The translations under genes and the position numbers were made by a program. DNA of 64,000 nucleotides, from contig CM045762.1 of assembly GCA_025200525.1 (NCBI GenBank), forward strand, positions 91,020,717-91,084,716, given 5' to 3'. The stretch comes from Camellia lanceoleosa (lineage: Eukaryota; Streptophyta; Magnoliopsida; Ericales; Theaceae). The notes under the pieces were generated by a model. That model had not been told where the DNA came from, did not search any database, and saw only the letters and a list, made by a program, of their open reading frames with translations. This document shows positions 45,836 to 57,659 of this stretch, piece after piece. Each line of letters starts with the position of its first letter. Position 1 is the first letter of the stretch.

Positions 45836-46510
45836 CCTCTGGCAAGATCGAAGAGGTGAAAGCTCTAGTCACAAAATGGGTAGATGATAGAAAGTTAAAG
45901 TTTCCTCAAGTAGAGGAATTCTTACTGAAAAAGGACTGTGAGAGTCCCATTATTGTGTTTTCCATCAGAGATTGAATCATCACATGGAGAACTGCTAGAC
46001 ATTGAGGAGGATTTTCAGAGAGAAAGTTGGAGCAAATGAGCTAAAGCTCGAGAAACAGGGGCCCCATGATATCGGGGAAAATCTGGCTATGATAGCATAT
46101 AACGGGTCAATGATTAAAGCAACTACAAATCTGGAGGATGAAGAGTTTTTCCTCGAGGACACCTTCGATTGTGAGGATGAGGTTAACTACTATGGAGCGC
46201 CCTTTAATTCAAAAAGTGGACATCATGTTCACATGGCATCTTACTTTGACGAAACCGAAGAGATGGTTAACTATGAGCCGCCAAGGGTAAAAAAAAGACT
46301 TGAATCACTATGCAAAGACTCTCCAAGAGAACATCAAGTTCAAATAATTCTTCGATCAACTCGAGCTTTCCAGGAAAACAAGAACTGAAATTACCAAGTC
46401 TATTATCAATATTACCGAGGCACATCATGACGAATGCATGACAACATAAAGGCCTTATAAGATAGTCTGGCAAGTTCAAGTGGGTGCCACAAGTTGGTGA
46501 AAGTTTATGA
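45836..46510 (+). mobile_element. Gypsy (Tat-like) gag/pol fragment
   Basis: The plus strand gives LTPSGKIEEVKALVTKWVDD, then after a break a zinc-knuckle-like NHHMENC, and HIEEDFQRESW/MRRIFREKVGANELKLEK (about 46002) leading into a long acidic linker (EDEEFFLEDTFDCEDEV) with MASYFDETEEMVNYEPP. This order fits the end of gag and the linker before protease in Tat-type elements. It ends with stops by 46390. It probably belongs with the tandem repeat and LTR downstream. Confidence 0.6.
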
Positions 46511-47030
46511 TGATTTCCAAGCAAGCCCTCTTTAGAATGCGAAGTTCATTAAGTGTTATTACCCTTAGAAAGGCTTATCTATCTTTATTTACAATTTTTA
46601 AAAAAAGTATTGTCCTTATAAAGAAGTTTTATATTTTCTATGATGTGTATCTCCATTGTATTGCCAATTTCTTATTTTTTCAAGTAGAGAAAGAAAGCAA
46701 TGAGAATACTTTACTATTTCTATATACATTGTTCTTGTACTCTCCTTTCCCTTACACAACCCAAGGGAAGAATTTACCAAGTAGGGTGAGAAAACAATGC
46801 AAAAATCTCAAAAGTTTTATTGCATTGCATTGTCCTAGATAAAATGATTTAGCAAAAGGGGCACGAAAACAATAGGAAGAAAACAAAAGCACACAAGTAC
46901 TTTGAGGAAGTCACATAAAATGGAAGAAGATCAAATGTCTCATATCTCTTGAACCACACTTTGAAGTTATTCTAAAACTATCTTTGAAATTAGAACATGA
47001 GGAGGAAATATATTTCTGCATCTGAAAGGG
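46511..47030. other. Low-complexity spacer between gag remnant and tandem repeat
   Basis: No domain recognised. Probably decayed internal or 3' untranslated DNA of the gypsy element. Confidence 0.4.
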
Positions 47031-47033
47031 ATA

Positions 47034-47456
47034 AGCTTCCTAGGATAGTTTCTGCATCTAAATGTGGCAAAGGCCCTAGGATAGCTTTTGCATCCAAAAT
47101 GAGCAATGCCCTAGGGTGGCTAAGGCCCTAGGATAGGTTGTGCCAAAAGGGCAATGCCCTAGGAAGCTTCTGCATCTGAAAAGGGAAAAATGCCCTAGGA
47201 TAGCTTCTACGTTGAAAAAGGGCAAGACCCTAGGGTAGCTTCTACGTCCGAAAGGGTCAATGCCCTAAGATAGTTTCTGTATGCGAAAAGGGCAAGGCCC
47301 TAGGATAACTTGTGCATCCAAAAAGGGCAAGGCCCTAAGATAGCATCTACACTTGAAAAGGGTAATGCCTTAGGATAGCTTCTGCGTTCGAAAGGGCAAT
47401 GCCCTAGGATAATTCTTCCATCCAAAAAGGGCAAAAGCCTTAGGAGAGCTTTTCAA
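47034..47456 (+). repeat. Twelve-copy tandem repeat of about 35-48 bp
   Basis: Each unit carries the pattern gccctaggatagcttctgc followed by atccgaaaagggcaatg. Units vary by substitutions and a few short copies. Such minisatellites are known in the 3' untranslated region of Tat/Ogre retrotransposons, which fits its place between gag remnant and LTR. No open frame runs through it. Confidence 0.85.
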
Positions 47457-47489
47457 TAGAGGACTAGCAACTATCATCTAGTGCTTGTC

Positions 47490-48650
47490 TTTTCCAAAAG
47501 AACAAAAAGGAGCGAGAGAATGGATTCCATGAAGCCCGAGGCACCTGAGAATGTTAATAGTTTCAGAGGTGCATTAATAACAGCCTACTCCGAGCAAGCA
47601 CAATGAACAAAGGCCATTGCAAGAGATGCTTGTTCGAGAAGATCAAATGTGCATGTCCGAGAAGATCATAGACTTCCCATACATGCATAGGCCAAAATGG
47701 AAAAGGGATTGAATCAAGTCCATTAAATTAATTGGGCCCAATCGAAGTCCATTTGGAAAGCCCAAAACCACTAGGGCTAGAGAAAATCATCATCAAGTGG
47801 GCGCAAAAGAAAGATATCACGTTCAGAAGAGGTGAAACCCTTGGAGGAGATCCATTCTCTGAGGTAATTGCTTTGTCTTAAAAGATTAGATCCATGAACC
47901 CTGAGACTTGTTTGAGCTCGGACTTGAAAAGGTTTTGAGCAAACCTAGAGATCCAAAGCAATTGACTAGCCTATACTCAGGTTGAGGTGGCATGACCTTG
48001 AAGGGTTCATAAGACTCGACAATATTTCCGATAGAGGAGGACTACCACAACCCTTTTGGGATGGTTAAGGAGCATTGGTTTGGTATGGCTAAGAAAAGAG
48101 GTTCACCAAGGGTTTGATCTCATCATCGGGACTTTTTTCATCCTTGGAGAGGTCACCTCATTGGACAAAGTAGTTAGAGCGAATATTCCCCTTATGAGCC
48201 TTGCACATAGGACTCCACCATTTGAGTTGCCTATATATACAACACTACCCATAGCTTTAAGAAGAAGGAATTTCGAAGAGAGAGAGAGAGAGAGAGAGCG
48301 CGTTTGGGAGTTCTCATCTCCCTTCTTTAAGAGTGAAAGTGGAATCTATGGGAGCTTACCATGATTATCTCTCTCTTGCTTCGTTTCCTTTTTCTTCATC
48401 CAACCTTTTCTTCCCATCATCTTTTCTCTTTGTGGGTTTCCATTAGTTGTGACAATTGAAGAATCTTAGCCTCTTAAGATTCAATTTTTTTTGCGACATT
48501 CGGATTTTCCGGTGAGTCTTTGAAGATTCTGACGACTTTTCCGGCAACCTTCGAATTTTTCAACGATCTTCTTGGACCCTCTCATACTTGAGAAACAAAT
48601 AATTTTAAAATTTTAAAATATCCTTTTGGTATTTTTTTTTTTATTATCAA
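47490..48650 (+). mobile_element. Probable gypsy LTR after the tandem repeat
   Basis: Inferred from promoter architecture: the TATA-like ctatatatacaac at about 48231-48243, a GA run at 48280-48299 shortly after it, and a T-rich leader with repeated tccggtgag/ccggcaacc words (48500-48560). The exact ends could not be fixed. Confidence 0.45.
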
Positions 48651-49860
48651 ACTAATTTTTAATTTTTAAAACTCAACTAGGTACAAATATTTTGCAGCCA
48701 GAAAGTTTTATTTTGCAACACAAATATTTTGAGGGGTTTTCACTGTGTGAGTACCGTTAAAAAAAAATAATAATAAATAAATAAAAACTACATTGTAGTT
48801 TTTGTGTTTTTGGTATAACACAAATGGGGTTACTTTTGTCCACGTAAGGGAAAAAGTAGTTTTTCAATAGTTTTACCTTCCCCATATAAGTAGAAATTGT
48901 TGAAATTATTTATTATTTTCTTAACATATATTCTTACAGCACATGTTAACAAAACTCAACATAAATTATGGCACCTAAAATGCAAGTGCAAAAGTAATGT
49001 AATGAAATATTTACTTTATAATTAATTTCAAAGCTGACTTCAATGAATTCAGACTCTCATATTGCCTAGCATTACTCCATTGTCATAATTTTACCTTTTG
49101 TTTTTTTTTAGTGGCCGAACAAACCTTAATGTTAATTTTAATTTTTATTTTTTTATAAGAGAAATTATTATTATTTTTTTTAATAGGTTAAATCTTATTT
49201 TCTTTTAATTTTTAAAAAATACTTACTTTGATTAACCTTTTACGTTGGCATTATTGAACTGCCAAGGCAATTTTTTTTCCTTCCAAACTATAAAATCTCA
49301 TAACATTTCTTCTACACGTTTTTGTATAAGAAAAACATAAAATATATATAAAAAAATTCTATAAGAATGATATGACAAAATCATTCGTCTAAATAAATTC
49401 ATCTTTATGAGTATTATGTTTACAAGTGAAATATGCATATTAAGTCACATCCTTATGTATGAAAGTTTTATATGAATTTTTTTATGTTTTTAATGAAGTA
49501 TATATATTTTTAGAAAACACTCATGAAAATCTATCAAACAAAAAAAGAAGCATTCTGTAGGTCCAATTGTCACTAAAATGTCATGTGAAGCATTCCAAAC
49601 GTAAAAATCATCTAACACAATACAAATAATAATATGGCAACATAATCTCAAAAATGCGATAACGTGAGCCTAATGCATGATCTAAACTAATAGCATGCTA
49701 ACAAATGAGAACTAATACGAATTTGCCTAAAATCTGATCGAATGCATGGCATATGGCTCCAATAAATAGAATATCCAACAAAAATCATTAGTCTAGCCAT
49801 TATCGAACAAGTAAAACATGATTTGACTCAAATTATGAGGGAAAAAAGAAAAGAAAAAAA
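48651..49860. other. AT-rich DNA, nothing recognised
   Basis: Long A and T runs, no coding pattern and no clear inverted ends. Confidence 0.6.
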
Positions 49861-50645
49861 AAAAAAAAGATATACCTCTTGACTTGGAGATTTCAAGCCA
49901 AGAGAGTATGAAAAATGATAGATGTAGATGCAAACAATCCTTCAACGCTCCTTTCAATGCTTGAAGCTTGAAGCTCCTTAAACAAGTTGACTGTGTGCTT
50001 CTGCCTTTGAAATGATGAAACTGGCCTTTGGAAGAGATTTTGAAGGGTAAGTGTATATTTTGGTAACATTTTGGGATCTTGAGAGAGCTCTTTTTAGGAG
50101 TTCTCTTCTATGGATTTGAGGGGGCTATTTATAGGCCAATGGATGATACAAAGTTAGTCAATACATATATACGTCAAATATACGGGTAATTATTCAGTAA
50201 TTCTGGAGTATGGACATGTAGTATTCCATAGTATTATGATTAGTAGAGAAGGTGGATAAGTGAAGTATTGTGTTGGATGATTGGGGAACATGAAGAGATA
50301 TATTGAATGATAATTGGTTAGAAAATACACACACGCAGTACTCTAGAAATATTGAATAATTTCCCTCGAATATACATGTATTGGCTCAATCCAGTCACGG
50401 GTCGAGGACCACAGTAAGGAACAACAATTAGCCGACACCTCACATATACTCTTGCAACCTCAAGAATTAGAGATATCTGCAGCTATACCCATAGGTCACT
50501 GACTCGTGAAAATCTCCAAAATCTATAGACCTAAGAGGGAGAAATTTCCACATCTACAAATGATTTGATCCATAGGTCACAAGACTTGTGGATTGCTCTG
50601 GATTCTACGGGTTTGCCAGGCTAAAGGCCCATTTGCTCGAGCAAT
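49861..50645 (-). mobile_element. Possible LTR fragment, minus strand
   Basis: On the minus strand a TATA-like gcctataaatagcc (about 50127-50140) is followed by ccctcaaatccatag and a leader with ggcttgaaatctccaagtc. This looks like an LTR promoter and leader. No termini or duplication found. Confidence 0.35.
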
Positions 50646-50653
50646 CTCATCTC

Positions 50654-51067
50654 TAAAGGTATAAATTTGGCCCGGCCCGGCCCATATTAGGTCTCGCGGG
50701 TTCTCACCAAAATTCAAGCTGGGTCGGGCCGGTCCACGGGCCAAAAAATTAGCCTAGGCCCAGGAGTATTCGGGTCTTGGGTGGGCCGGTGGGCTCGGGC
50801 TTGGGGCAAGCTTGAACAAAATTTTTTATTTTTATTTTTACCAAAATTTTATTATTTTTCATTAAAAAAACACTGGGTCTTGGGTAGGTTGGGCCTTGAG
50901 TGGGCCTTAAGCAAGCTAATGGGCTGGGCCAGGCTTCAAAATGATGGTCTAGGCCCTGGCCTAGGGTCTTGGGCCCTGGCCCAAATGGGCCTAAACGGGC
51001 CGGCCCACCTCGGGCCACAGGCAGGCTGCGGGCCGCCAATAGGCCGCGGACCATTTTTACACTTCTA
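50654..51067. mobile_element. GC-rich hAT-type MITE, copy 1
   Basis: 414 bp. Termini TAAAGGTATAAATTTGGCCC and GGACCATTTTTACACTTCTA are inverted copies. The 8-bp flanks ctcatctc and cccatctg agree at 6 of 8. The body is full of gggcc/ggccc words around a central AT-rich core (ttttaccaaaattttatt). Same family as 51734-52392 and 55746-56212. Confidence 0.8.
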
Positions 51068-51133
51068 CCCATCTGTTCTCAGCTCGATCTAGTCGTCCAT
51101 TTGTTTTTTAAAGAAACTCGATTTTGATTTTTG

Positions 51134-51170
<37 letters not shown>
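51134..51170 (+). repeat. 37-base poly(A) run
   Basis: An uninterrupted A run of about 37. It may mark an old retroposon tail, but no body is recognised before it. Confidence 0.9.
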
Positions 51171-51172
<2 letters not shown>

Positions 51173-51733
51173 TAGACCAATCAAAAATGTGAAGTAATGG
51201 TTTTGACCAAAGTAGGGTTTGGTCGGTTTTAGGGATTTCATCATTCCATCGGCTAATTTGAGAAGATGTAAGCACGTGATTAATTTTTATTATTGAGGAG
51301 CGTTGGCGGTATCTAAGTCTTAGAATCAGTCAAAATATGATATTTACAACATTATTTAAGTAGTTTATGCAGGTAGCTCACATTTTACCATGATAAGGGC
51401 ATTTTAGTCAAATACAACACATGAAACTTAATGGGTAAGAAGCATTTTGTAAGAGTTAATTTACTATACTTTTATATTATGGGACTCAAGAATGGAGATT
51501 ATATCAATTTGTGATTTTCATTATTTGACACTAGCGGTGAACTCATGTTATGCATAGGAATTCTCTATTTAAAAAAATAAAAAATAAAAGAATGAAAGAA
51601 AGAAAAAGGAACAAAATGTAGGATATAAATTTTGGATTTGAATAGTTCATGTTTTAGTTTTTTTTTTTTTTTTAAAACCTAATTTATGCCTGGCATAAAT
51701 GACTTCCAAAGTTTATGAGTATGTTACCTTCAG

Positions 51734-52392
51734 TAGGAGTGTAAAAATGGTCCGCGGCTCGTAGGCGGCCCAAAACCCGCACTTGGCCTAGGATGGGCCT
51801 GGCCCGTTTAGGCCCACTTGAGCTCAGGCTCGAACCCAACCCGAGCCCGTGAGCCTGGGCTTGGGCCATCGTTTTGAAGCCCAGCTCGGCCCGGCCCGCT
51901 TGGCCCAGCCCGTTACCCGACCCGTCAGCCTGCTTAAATCCCACTTAGGGTTAGTTTGGCATAACTTAAATAAGTCAAAAAATTAAAAAGTCACTCTCTT
52001 ATTTAAGTCACATCATCTTATTTAAATCACATCACCTCTCTAACACATCACATCAAACCCAACCCAAACCCACCAATAAGTCAAAAAGTACACTTTTTTA
52101 GGACATTCCAAACCAACCCTTAGGGCCCGGCCCAAAGCCAAGCCCTGCCTGCTTTGAGGCCCAGTGTATTTTTTAATGGAAAATAACAAAATTTTGGTAA
52201 AAAAAATTTTAAAAAACAAAAAAAATGGTCAGGCCTGCCCAAGCCCATTGGGTCGGCCCGCCCAAGGCCCATTGGATCTGGACTTAATTTTTTGGCCCAT
52301 GGGCCGACTCGGCCCGACCTAAATTTCGGCGAGAGCCTGTGAAGCCCGACATGGGTCGGGTCGAGCTAAGCCGGGCCACATTTATACCCTTA
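51734..52392. mobile_element. GC-rich hAT-type MITE, copy 2, inverted, with nested MITE
   Basis: Termini TAGGAGTGTAAAAATGGTCC and GGGCCACATTTATACCCTTA. It is in the opposite orientation to copy 1. Without the nested element at 51948-52119 and its duplication it is 484 bp. No clear 8-bp target duplication remains. Confidence 0.75.
51948..52119. mobile_element. PIF/Tourist-type MITE nested in the hAT MITE
   Basis: 172 bp. Termini GGGTTAGTTTGG and CCAAACCAACCC are inverted with one mismatch, flanked by TTA on both sides (51945-51947, 52120-52122), the PIF/Harbinger target. The interior has taagtcaaaaag-type words repeated in both orientations. Confidence 0.88.
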
Positions 52393-53339
52393 TTCAATTA
52401 TATTTTATGACTTTTAAGTTATTTCAAATATATAAAAGTAAAAACTATCTTTAACTATGCAAATAAAATTTTGAACAATATTTACAAACATTTTGCTTGA
52501 TTGAATTAAAAAACTATTACTAAATTAAATTAAATTTATTAGATCGTTGTTAGATTTTCTAAGAATAATTTCTTTTCGTTGACACTAATCCAACTTATAA
52601 AGTTGACCAAAATAAACTATAGTAAAATTATATCGTAATATAAATTAAATATAAATTTAGGATAAATTATACTTTGTCTCCTTTATGCTTGGTAATTTTT
52701 TTATTTTGGCTTTTTATATTTTAAGTTTTTTTCAATCTACTCTTAAGGTTAATTTCTGTTCAAAATTAGACAAAAAATGTCACGTTAATTATCATATAAA
52801 ATAAAAAAATATATATTATTATGATGGGATTTAGTTTTTTGTTAGACATGTGAATTATATATAAGAAAATGTTTTAAGCCACGTGACTATCAATGTATTA
52901 TTTTCTATCTAATTTTAGACAAAAGTTAATTTTTAAAATAAATTAAAAAAAACTTGAACCATAAAAAGTTTTTCTTGCTGTTTCCTTTGGTTTTGTTTTA
53001 TGGGAGACAGTGGAGTTTGTATCCTTCCTCTCCCCCTCGTTTCTTCTTTTGAGGTTTCTTCGTTACTATTTCTTTTTTCTAAATCTGATTTTTCTTTTCT
53101 ATCTAATACTATACTACTAGTTACTCCTCCCGTGTCCATCATCAATCGGTTTGCTTCCCAGGAAATTTTTAGATTTAGGCTCAGATTTAATTCATAACAG
53201 GAATTCGATGCTGCTAAATGTATTTTTATATTCTAAGTGACCATTTCATATCCAAAATGATTTATTTTGTAAAGGTGGAAATTATAATACCACAATAAGC
53301 GGATGTGACGATGGCGATGGATTGTGAAGGTATTTGGTA
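52393..53339. other. AT-rich DNA, nothing recognised
   Basis: No gene, repeat ends or RNA feature seen. Short open frames near 52933-53197 have no domain. Confidence 0.6.
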
Positions 53340-53347
53340 GTGATTGT

Positions 53348-53970
53348 TAAGGTGTTTATGAATCAGTTCGATTGAAGTTGGCATTAAATTTGGAATCAAC
53401 TTAATCATGATCGGTTTCAAATTTATAAACTTAAGACCAAACTAATAATGTGCACTAGAATCAACCCAACCCAATGCAGCTTAGGCTGTAACCATCCACG
53501 GTTTCAAAAAAAATAAAAAATAAAAACTTCAAAAAATGAAACAATGAATAATAAATAAATTAAAATAAATATGTTTTTAACATTTAAAATAAACACAAAT
53601 AAAAAATAAAATATTGTTTAATACACTCTAATAACTGTGAATGATATAGTGAAGTCAAACTGAAGCATAGTAAAATCCAACTCAAGCTTAAACACAACAA
53701 ATACAAATTAAATCTAATAAAATTTATTTTACGTGGAAAATTAAATGCAATAAAATTCATTGTAATGGATCAATTAGATATAAATATAAATAGAATTTTA
53801 CATTACATATATATATATATATATATATCTACGTTCGGTTCTCGAGTTAATTCGAATTGATAATTTGAAAACTCAAAACCAAGTCAATATACTCAAAAAT
53901 AAACCAAACCAACCCAAAGAGGTGGGGTTAGTTTAGTTCTTCAGTTTATTAGCTATTTTGTGCACCCCGG
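53348..53970. mobile_element. hAT-type MITE, second family
   Basis: 623 bp with perfect 8-bp duplications GTGATTGT (53340-53347 and 53971-53978). Termini TAAGGTGTTTATGAAT and ATTTTGTGCACCCCGG are imperfect inverted copies. Subterminal regions contain atcagttcg/gttcggttc words. An (AT)n run lies at about 53806-53828. No transposase. Confidence 0.82.
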
Positions 53971-53982
53971 GTGATTGTTTTC

Positions 53983-54006
53983 ATATATATATATATATAT
54001 ATATAT
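53983..54006. repeat. (AT)n microsatellite
   Basis: About twelve AT units, immediately beyond the hAT MITE duplication. Confidence 0.95.
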
Positions 54007-54298
54007 TGTGTTTTTTTATTTTTGTATTGTAATAATGTCTTTCTGGGGTGAGTTCTCCTCCTTAATGAAAGCTTTCTCATCCCTACATGGAGGGTTTTTT
54101 ATTTTTTATTTTTTTATCCTACATTGAGACAGTTCTACTCCCTGTATGGAGACTCTCTTTATCACTTTTGGAATCCATCTTATACTCCAATATATTTTAT
54201 TAAATGATTTATTGTTAAGTGTACAATTGATGTATTAAGTCTTCTACTTTTTGATAATAAAAAAAATATTATATTTGGCCAAAATGCCCTTTATTGTT

Positions 54299-54522
54299 GG
54301 CATTGTTTGGGAAGGGCTAAAGTGACTATTTTAGCCACAAAAGACGAAATATGATATTTTAGTCACAAAAAATAAAACATCACATCCAACCCATAATCAT
54401 TATATTATTCTCTTACAAAAAAAGTCAAAAAAACCAAAAAGTTCTTCCCAAACCAAACTTTTTAGCCCAAGCTAAAATCGCCAAAAAAAGTCAAAAAGCC
54501 AACCCATTTCTCAAACGGAGGC
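54299..54522. mobile_element. PIF/Tourist-like MITE
   Basis: Left end GGCATTGTTTGGGAAG; the reverse complement of the right end is GCCTCCGTTTGAGAAA. The interior has gtcaaaaa and agccaacc words as in other Tourist types here. No exact target duplication. Confidence 0.5.
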
Positions 54523-55094
54523 TAAAGTGAAAACTACAATCTAAATTTTTTTAATTTATAAGCTCCCGAAAAAAGAAGCGCCGCTTTTATCAAGGATAAA
54601 CAAATTTGTTTTCATTTTTTTATGGACAATCTTATTCTTAGTAACTAATTTTATATTTTAAATTTTAAAATGATATAACCTTTGATTTATATATTGGTTT
54701 TTTAATAAAATTAATAGTTTTAGAATCCTCTCGTTAAGATCTATTAAACTAAATCTATGTTGGCTATGAAATTCTTTATAATAAAAAAAATGTTATTTTT
54801 TTCCCTATTGAAACTAACATCAACAGAAAAATTTTACTCGATTTAGTGTAAAATTTTATTGTGAAACTGTTTACATCAATTACAATGACAATTTTTTTGT
54901 AAGAATTTCATAGTCAACCTAGATCTTATTTGATAGATCTTGATGAGAAGATTCTTAAAAATACTAATTTTATTAAAAACTGACATTTAAATAAAAGATT
55001 ATATCATTTTGAAATTTAAAATATTAAATTAGTCGCTTTGAAAACAGTTTTTTAGTAACTTTTTGAATTTTTGTCTAAAATATGATGTAAAAAA
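54523..55094. other. AT-rich DNA with two inverted blocks
   Basis: The block gatataacctttgatttatatattggttttttaat near 54672 reappears inverted near 54960-55015, with complementary text such as gttaagatctattaaact and gatagatcttgatgag between. This suggests a MITE of about 400 bp whose ends I could not fix. Confidence 0.4.
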
Positions 55095-55256
55095 ACTAGT
55101 TTGTTTGGGATAACTTTTTGATTTTTTACAAAAAGATGTGCAAAAAATAAAAAGAAAAATGAATCTTTGACTTTTTGATGTAAGTTGTTGGTTTTTTCAT
55201 TTTTTTAGTAACTTTTTGACTTTTGATTAAAAAAGTCACTTGTCAAACGAGGCCTG
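55095..55256. mobile_element. PIF/Tourist-like MITE
   Basis: Left end TAGTTTGTTTGGGATAACTT; right end as reverse complement AGGCCTCGTTTGACAAGTG. The interior has inverted gactttttg/caaaaagtc words. Target duplication not clear. Confidence 0.5.
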
Positions 55257-55745
55257 AGGATATTTTAATAATAGTAGTGTGTGCTGAAATTTTCCAAAAA
55301 AATTTTATGTGCTTGTCCTTAATATATTAAAATTTTATTGTGAAGAGGCTTTGACGAAATCTTTCTTAATTAATTGTCATTCATAACGGCTTAAGATCAT
55401 GGGTTCAACACTAGATAGAGTTAAATTACGAGGATATTAATCTAATTACTAACAATGGATTTTCACCGATCAAAAAAGAAAAAAAGAAAATTTAACATAA
55501 CGAAATAATGAAAAAACTATTTATATAGCTCACCTCATTCACAAGATGTAAATTTTATTTTGTTTTTGTTTTGTTTTGTTTTATTTTTTATTTTTTTCAC
55601 TATAGCTTCACTTTCTTGTACTTTAATTTGACATTGCGGGGAGATGATTTTTGTCTTGTCCACAAAACTTGGTTATTAGCCGGCCCAAATGCCACGTGGA
55701 AGGATGTAATTGGTTGAGATATGATGCTATCACACAACATTCGAG

Positions 55746-56212
55746 TAGAGGTGTAATTTTGGCCGGTTCGGCCCATGTCGGGTCTTGCGAGCTCTCGCCC
55801 AAAAATCGAGCTAGATCGGGTCAGCCTATGGGCCAGAAAATTAGGCCCAGACCCAAGCCCAAGCCCAAACCTAAACCCAGGGATATTCAGGCTTTGGACT
55901 GGCCAATGGGGCGGATCCCTGGGCTTGGGCTTTGGGCTGGCTTGAGCGGGACTAAACAATTTTATTTTATTTTTTTACCAAAATTTTATTATTTTTCATT
56001 AAAAATAACACTAGACATCGGGTGGGCCGGGCGGGCCGGACTTTTGGGTGGGCCTTGAGCGGGCCAATAGGTCGGGCCAAGCGGGTTGGGCCAGGCTTTA
56101 AAACGATGGCTGAGGCCCAAGCCCAAGGCCTCGGGCAGGGCTTGGGCTCAGGCCTAAACGGGCCTTAAAGGGTCGGGTCCATCTCGGGTCACGGGCCAAA
56201 ATTACACCCCTA
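55746..56212. mobile_element. GC-rich hAT-type MITE, copy 3, with perfect target duplication
   Basis: 467 bp. Termini TAGAGGTGTAATTTTGGCC and GGCCAAAATTACACCCCTA match at 18 of 19 positions when inverted. The 8-bp duplication CATTCGAG (55738-55745, 56213-56220) is perfect. This copy defines the family to which 50654-51067 and 51734-52392 belong. Confidence 0.93.
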
Positions 56213-56285
56213 CATTCGAGCTAATCCGAAAAGGACCCATATCCTAGTAGAAGATGGACTTTTTGATTGATCCTAATATAATTAA

Positions 56286-56513
56286 GTGTTAGTTTGACAA
56301 TGATTTTTTTAGTTGATTTTTTAACTTTTTTTAATTTTTTTAGTTTGAGATTTTTTTGTTCGTTTAGTATTCTTAATTGTCTTTTTTGACTTTTTAACTT
56401 TGAAATAGTAGATTTTTTTTTGTCCTTTTATGATTTTTGACTTTTTGTAATTTTTTAACTTTTTTTTATTTTTTTTGTGATTATGTAGCCCAATATAAAA
56501 ACCAAACGACTCC
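56286..56513. mobile_element. PIF/Tourist-like MITE
   Basis: Flanked by TAA (56283-56285, 56514-56516), with ends GTGTTAGTTTG and CCAAACGACTCC that are loosely inverted. The interior is T-rich with gacttttt words. Confidence 0.5.
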
Positions 56514-57561
56514 TAACAGAGCCAATCAGATTTTAACACACAAATATGATCCGACATTCAACACTACTGATGTGCTGATTCGCTGAAGTGGTCTCCTCCA
56601 CTGTCTTTTCTACAATGGAATCAACATCCATTTTCAACTCATGTTCTTCCCTTTTTTTTTTTTTTTTTTTTCTTTTTTATATTTTTCCTTTTTTTATTAT
56701 TTATTTTTTTCTGTCGCGTATTTACTAATTTTATATATATTTTTTATAGCACTGTTGTTTAGGCTTATTTATCGGCCGAAACCTACTAGCATGGCTTTTT
56801 GTTTTGCTTTGTGGGAAGCATTGTGGGCCATGCACTAACCAATGAAATTCATGGTTCATCTGGGAAAAGTGATTTTTTTTTAGTGAATTTTGTTATTAAA
56901 ATATGAAATGAAAAAAATAAAAATAATTTTTTATTTTTATATAAAAAATAACAAAAAAATGTGAAGGAATTTTTCATTTTTAATTTTTAATTTTTTTTTT
57001 TATGTCTTCTTGGATTGTTAATTTTTAAAATTTTTTTGACTAATTTATTAGTTACTTTTCAAATGTAACCTGAATCATAGAAGTGCTTGTGATTCAGTTT
57101 TGGACGATTTGATTTGTGGTTTGGGAAAAATTGAACCTGCAACCGTCTGATCACAAGTTGCGATTTGTGTGAATAGGGTTCGAGATGTCTTGAGGCGGTT
57201 GTAGGCTAGTTGTGGATTGGACTTTTTTTCTTAAAATATTTATTTTTGGTCATTTTTTTACCCATTTTGTAAATATTTATTTTGGGCCATTTTTTAAAAT
57301 ACTCAACATTAATAATTAATAAATTAAAACTTATAAAATTAAAAACGTAACAAAATCAATTTCTAACACAAGCAAATCTTTCAAAATCTTAAATTTACCT
57401 AAAAGTAATTATTCATTAACTTTTACATTCATCCAAAATACAATAATAAAATAACAATAAATTATTGTCAAATTTCATCAAATTCAAACACATTAATAAA
57501 ATAAAAACATTTGTAAACTCGCAAACTTCATCATAAAAATAAAAATGAAAATATTATGAAC
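56514..57561. other. AT-rich DNA, nothing firm
   Basis: Poly-T run at 56651-56671. A less AT-rich patch at 57060-57220 (gattcagttttggacg...ggttgtaggc) may belong to a hAT-type MITE ending in the similar patch at 57660-57850, but the ends were not resolved. Confidence 0.4.
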
Positions 57562-57621
57562 CCCAAATAATCTACCAAATGTTTGTGAGAGGTTTGGTAA
57601 AATATTTGGTAGATTATTTGG
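57562..57621. repeat. Perfect 19-bp stem hairpin
   Basis: The arms cccaaataatctaccaaat (57562-57580) and atttggtagattatttggg (57603-57621) are exact inverted copies with a 22-base loop. Confidence 0.95.
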
Positions 57622-57659
57622 GATCCTTTGCATTACTCAAATAAAAATAAAAAAAGAAG

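Noticed and set aside
46002..46388. A host gene for an acidic protein
   Set aside because: The preceding zinc-knuckle-like text and following minisatellite and LTR fit a gypsy gag-pol linker better.
47034..47456. CRISPR-like array
   Set aside because: Units are contiguous, variable and lack spacers, and the DNA is plant nuclear. It is a minisatellite.
55380..55460. Possible SINE (catgggttcaacact)
   Set aside because: Only a B-box-like word is visible, without A box or tail.
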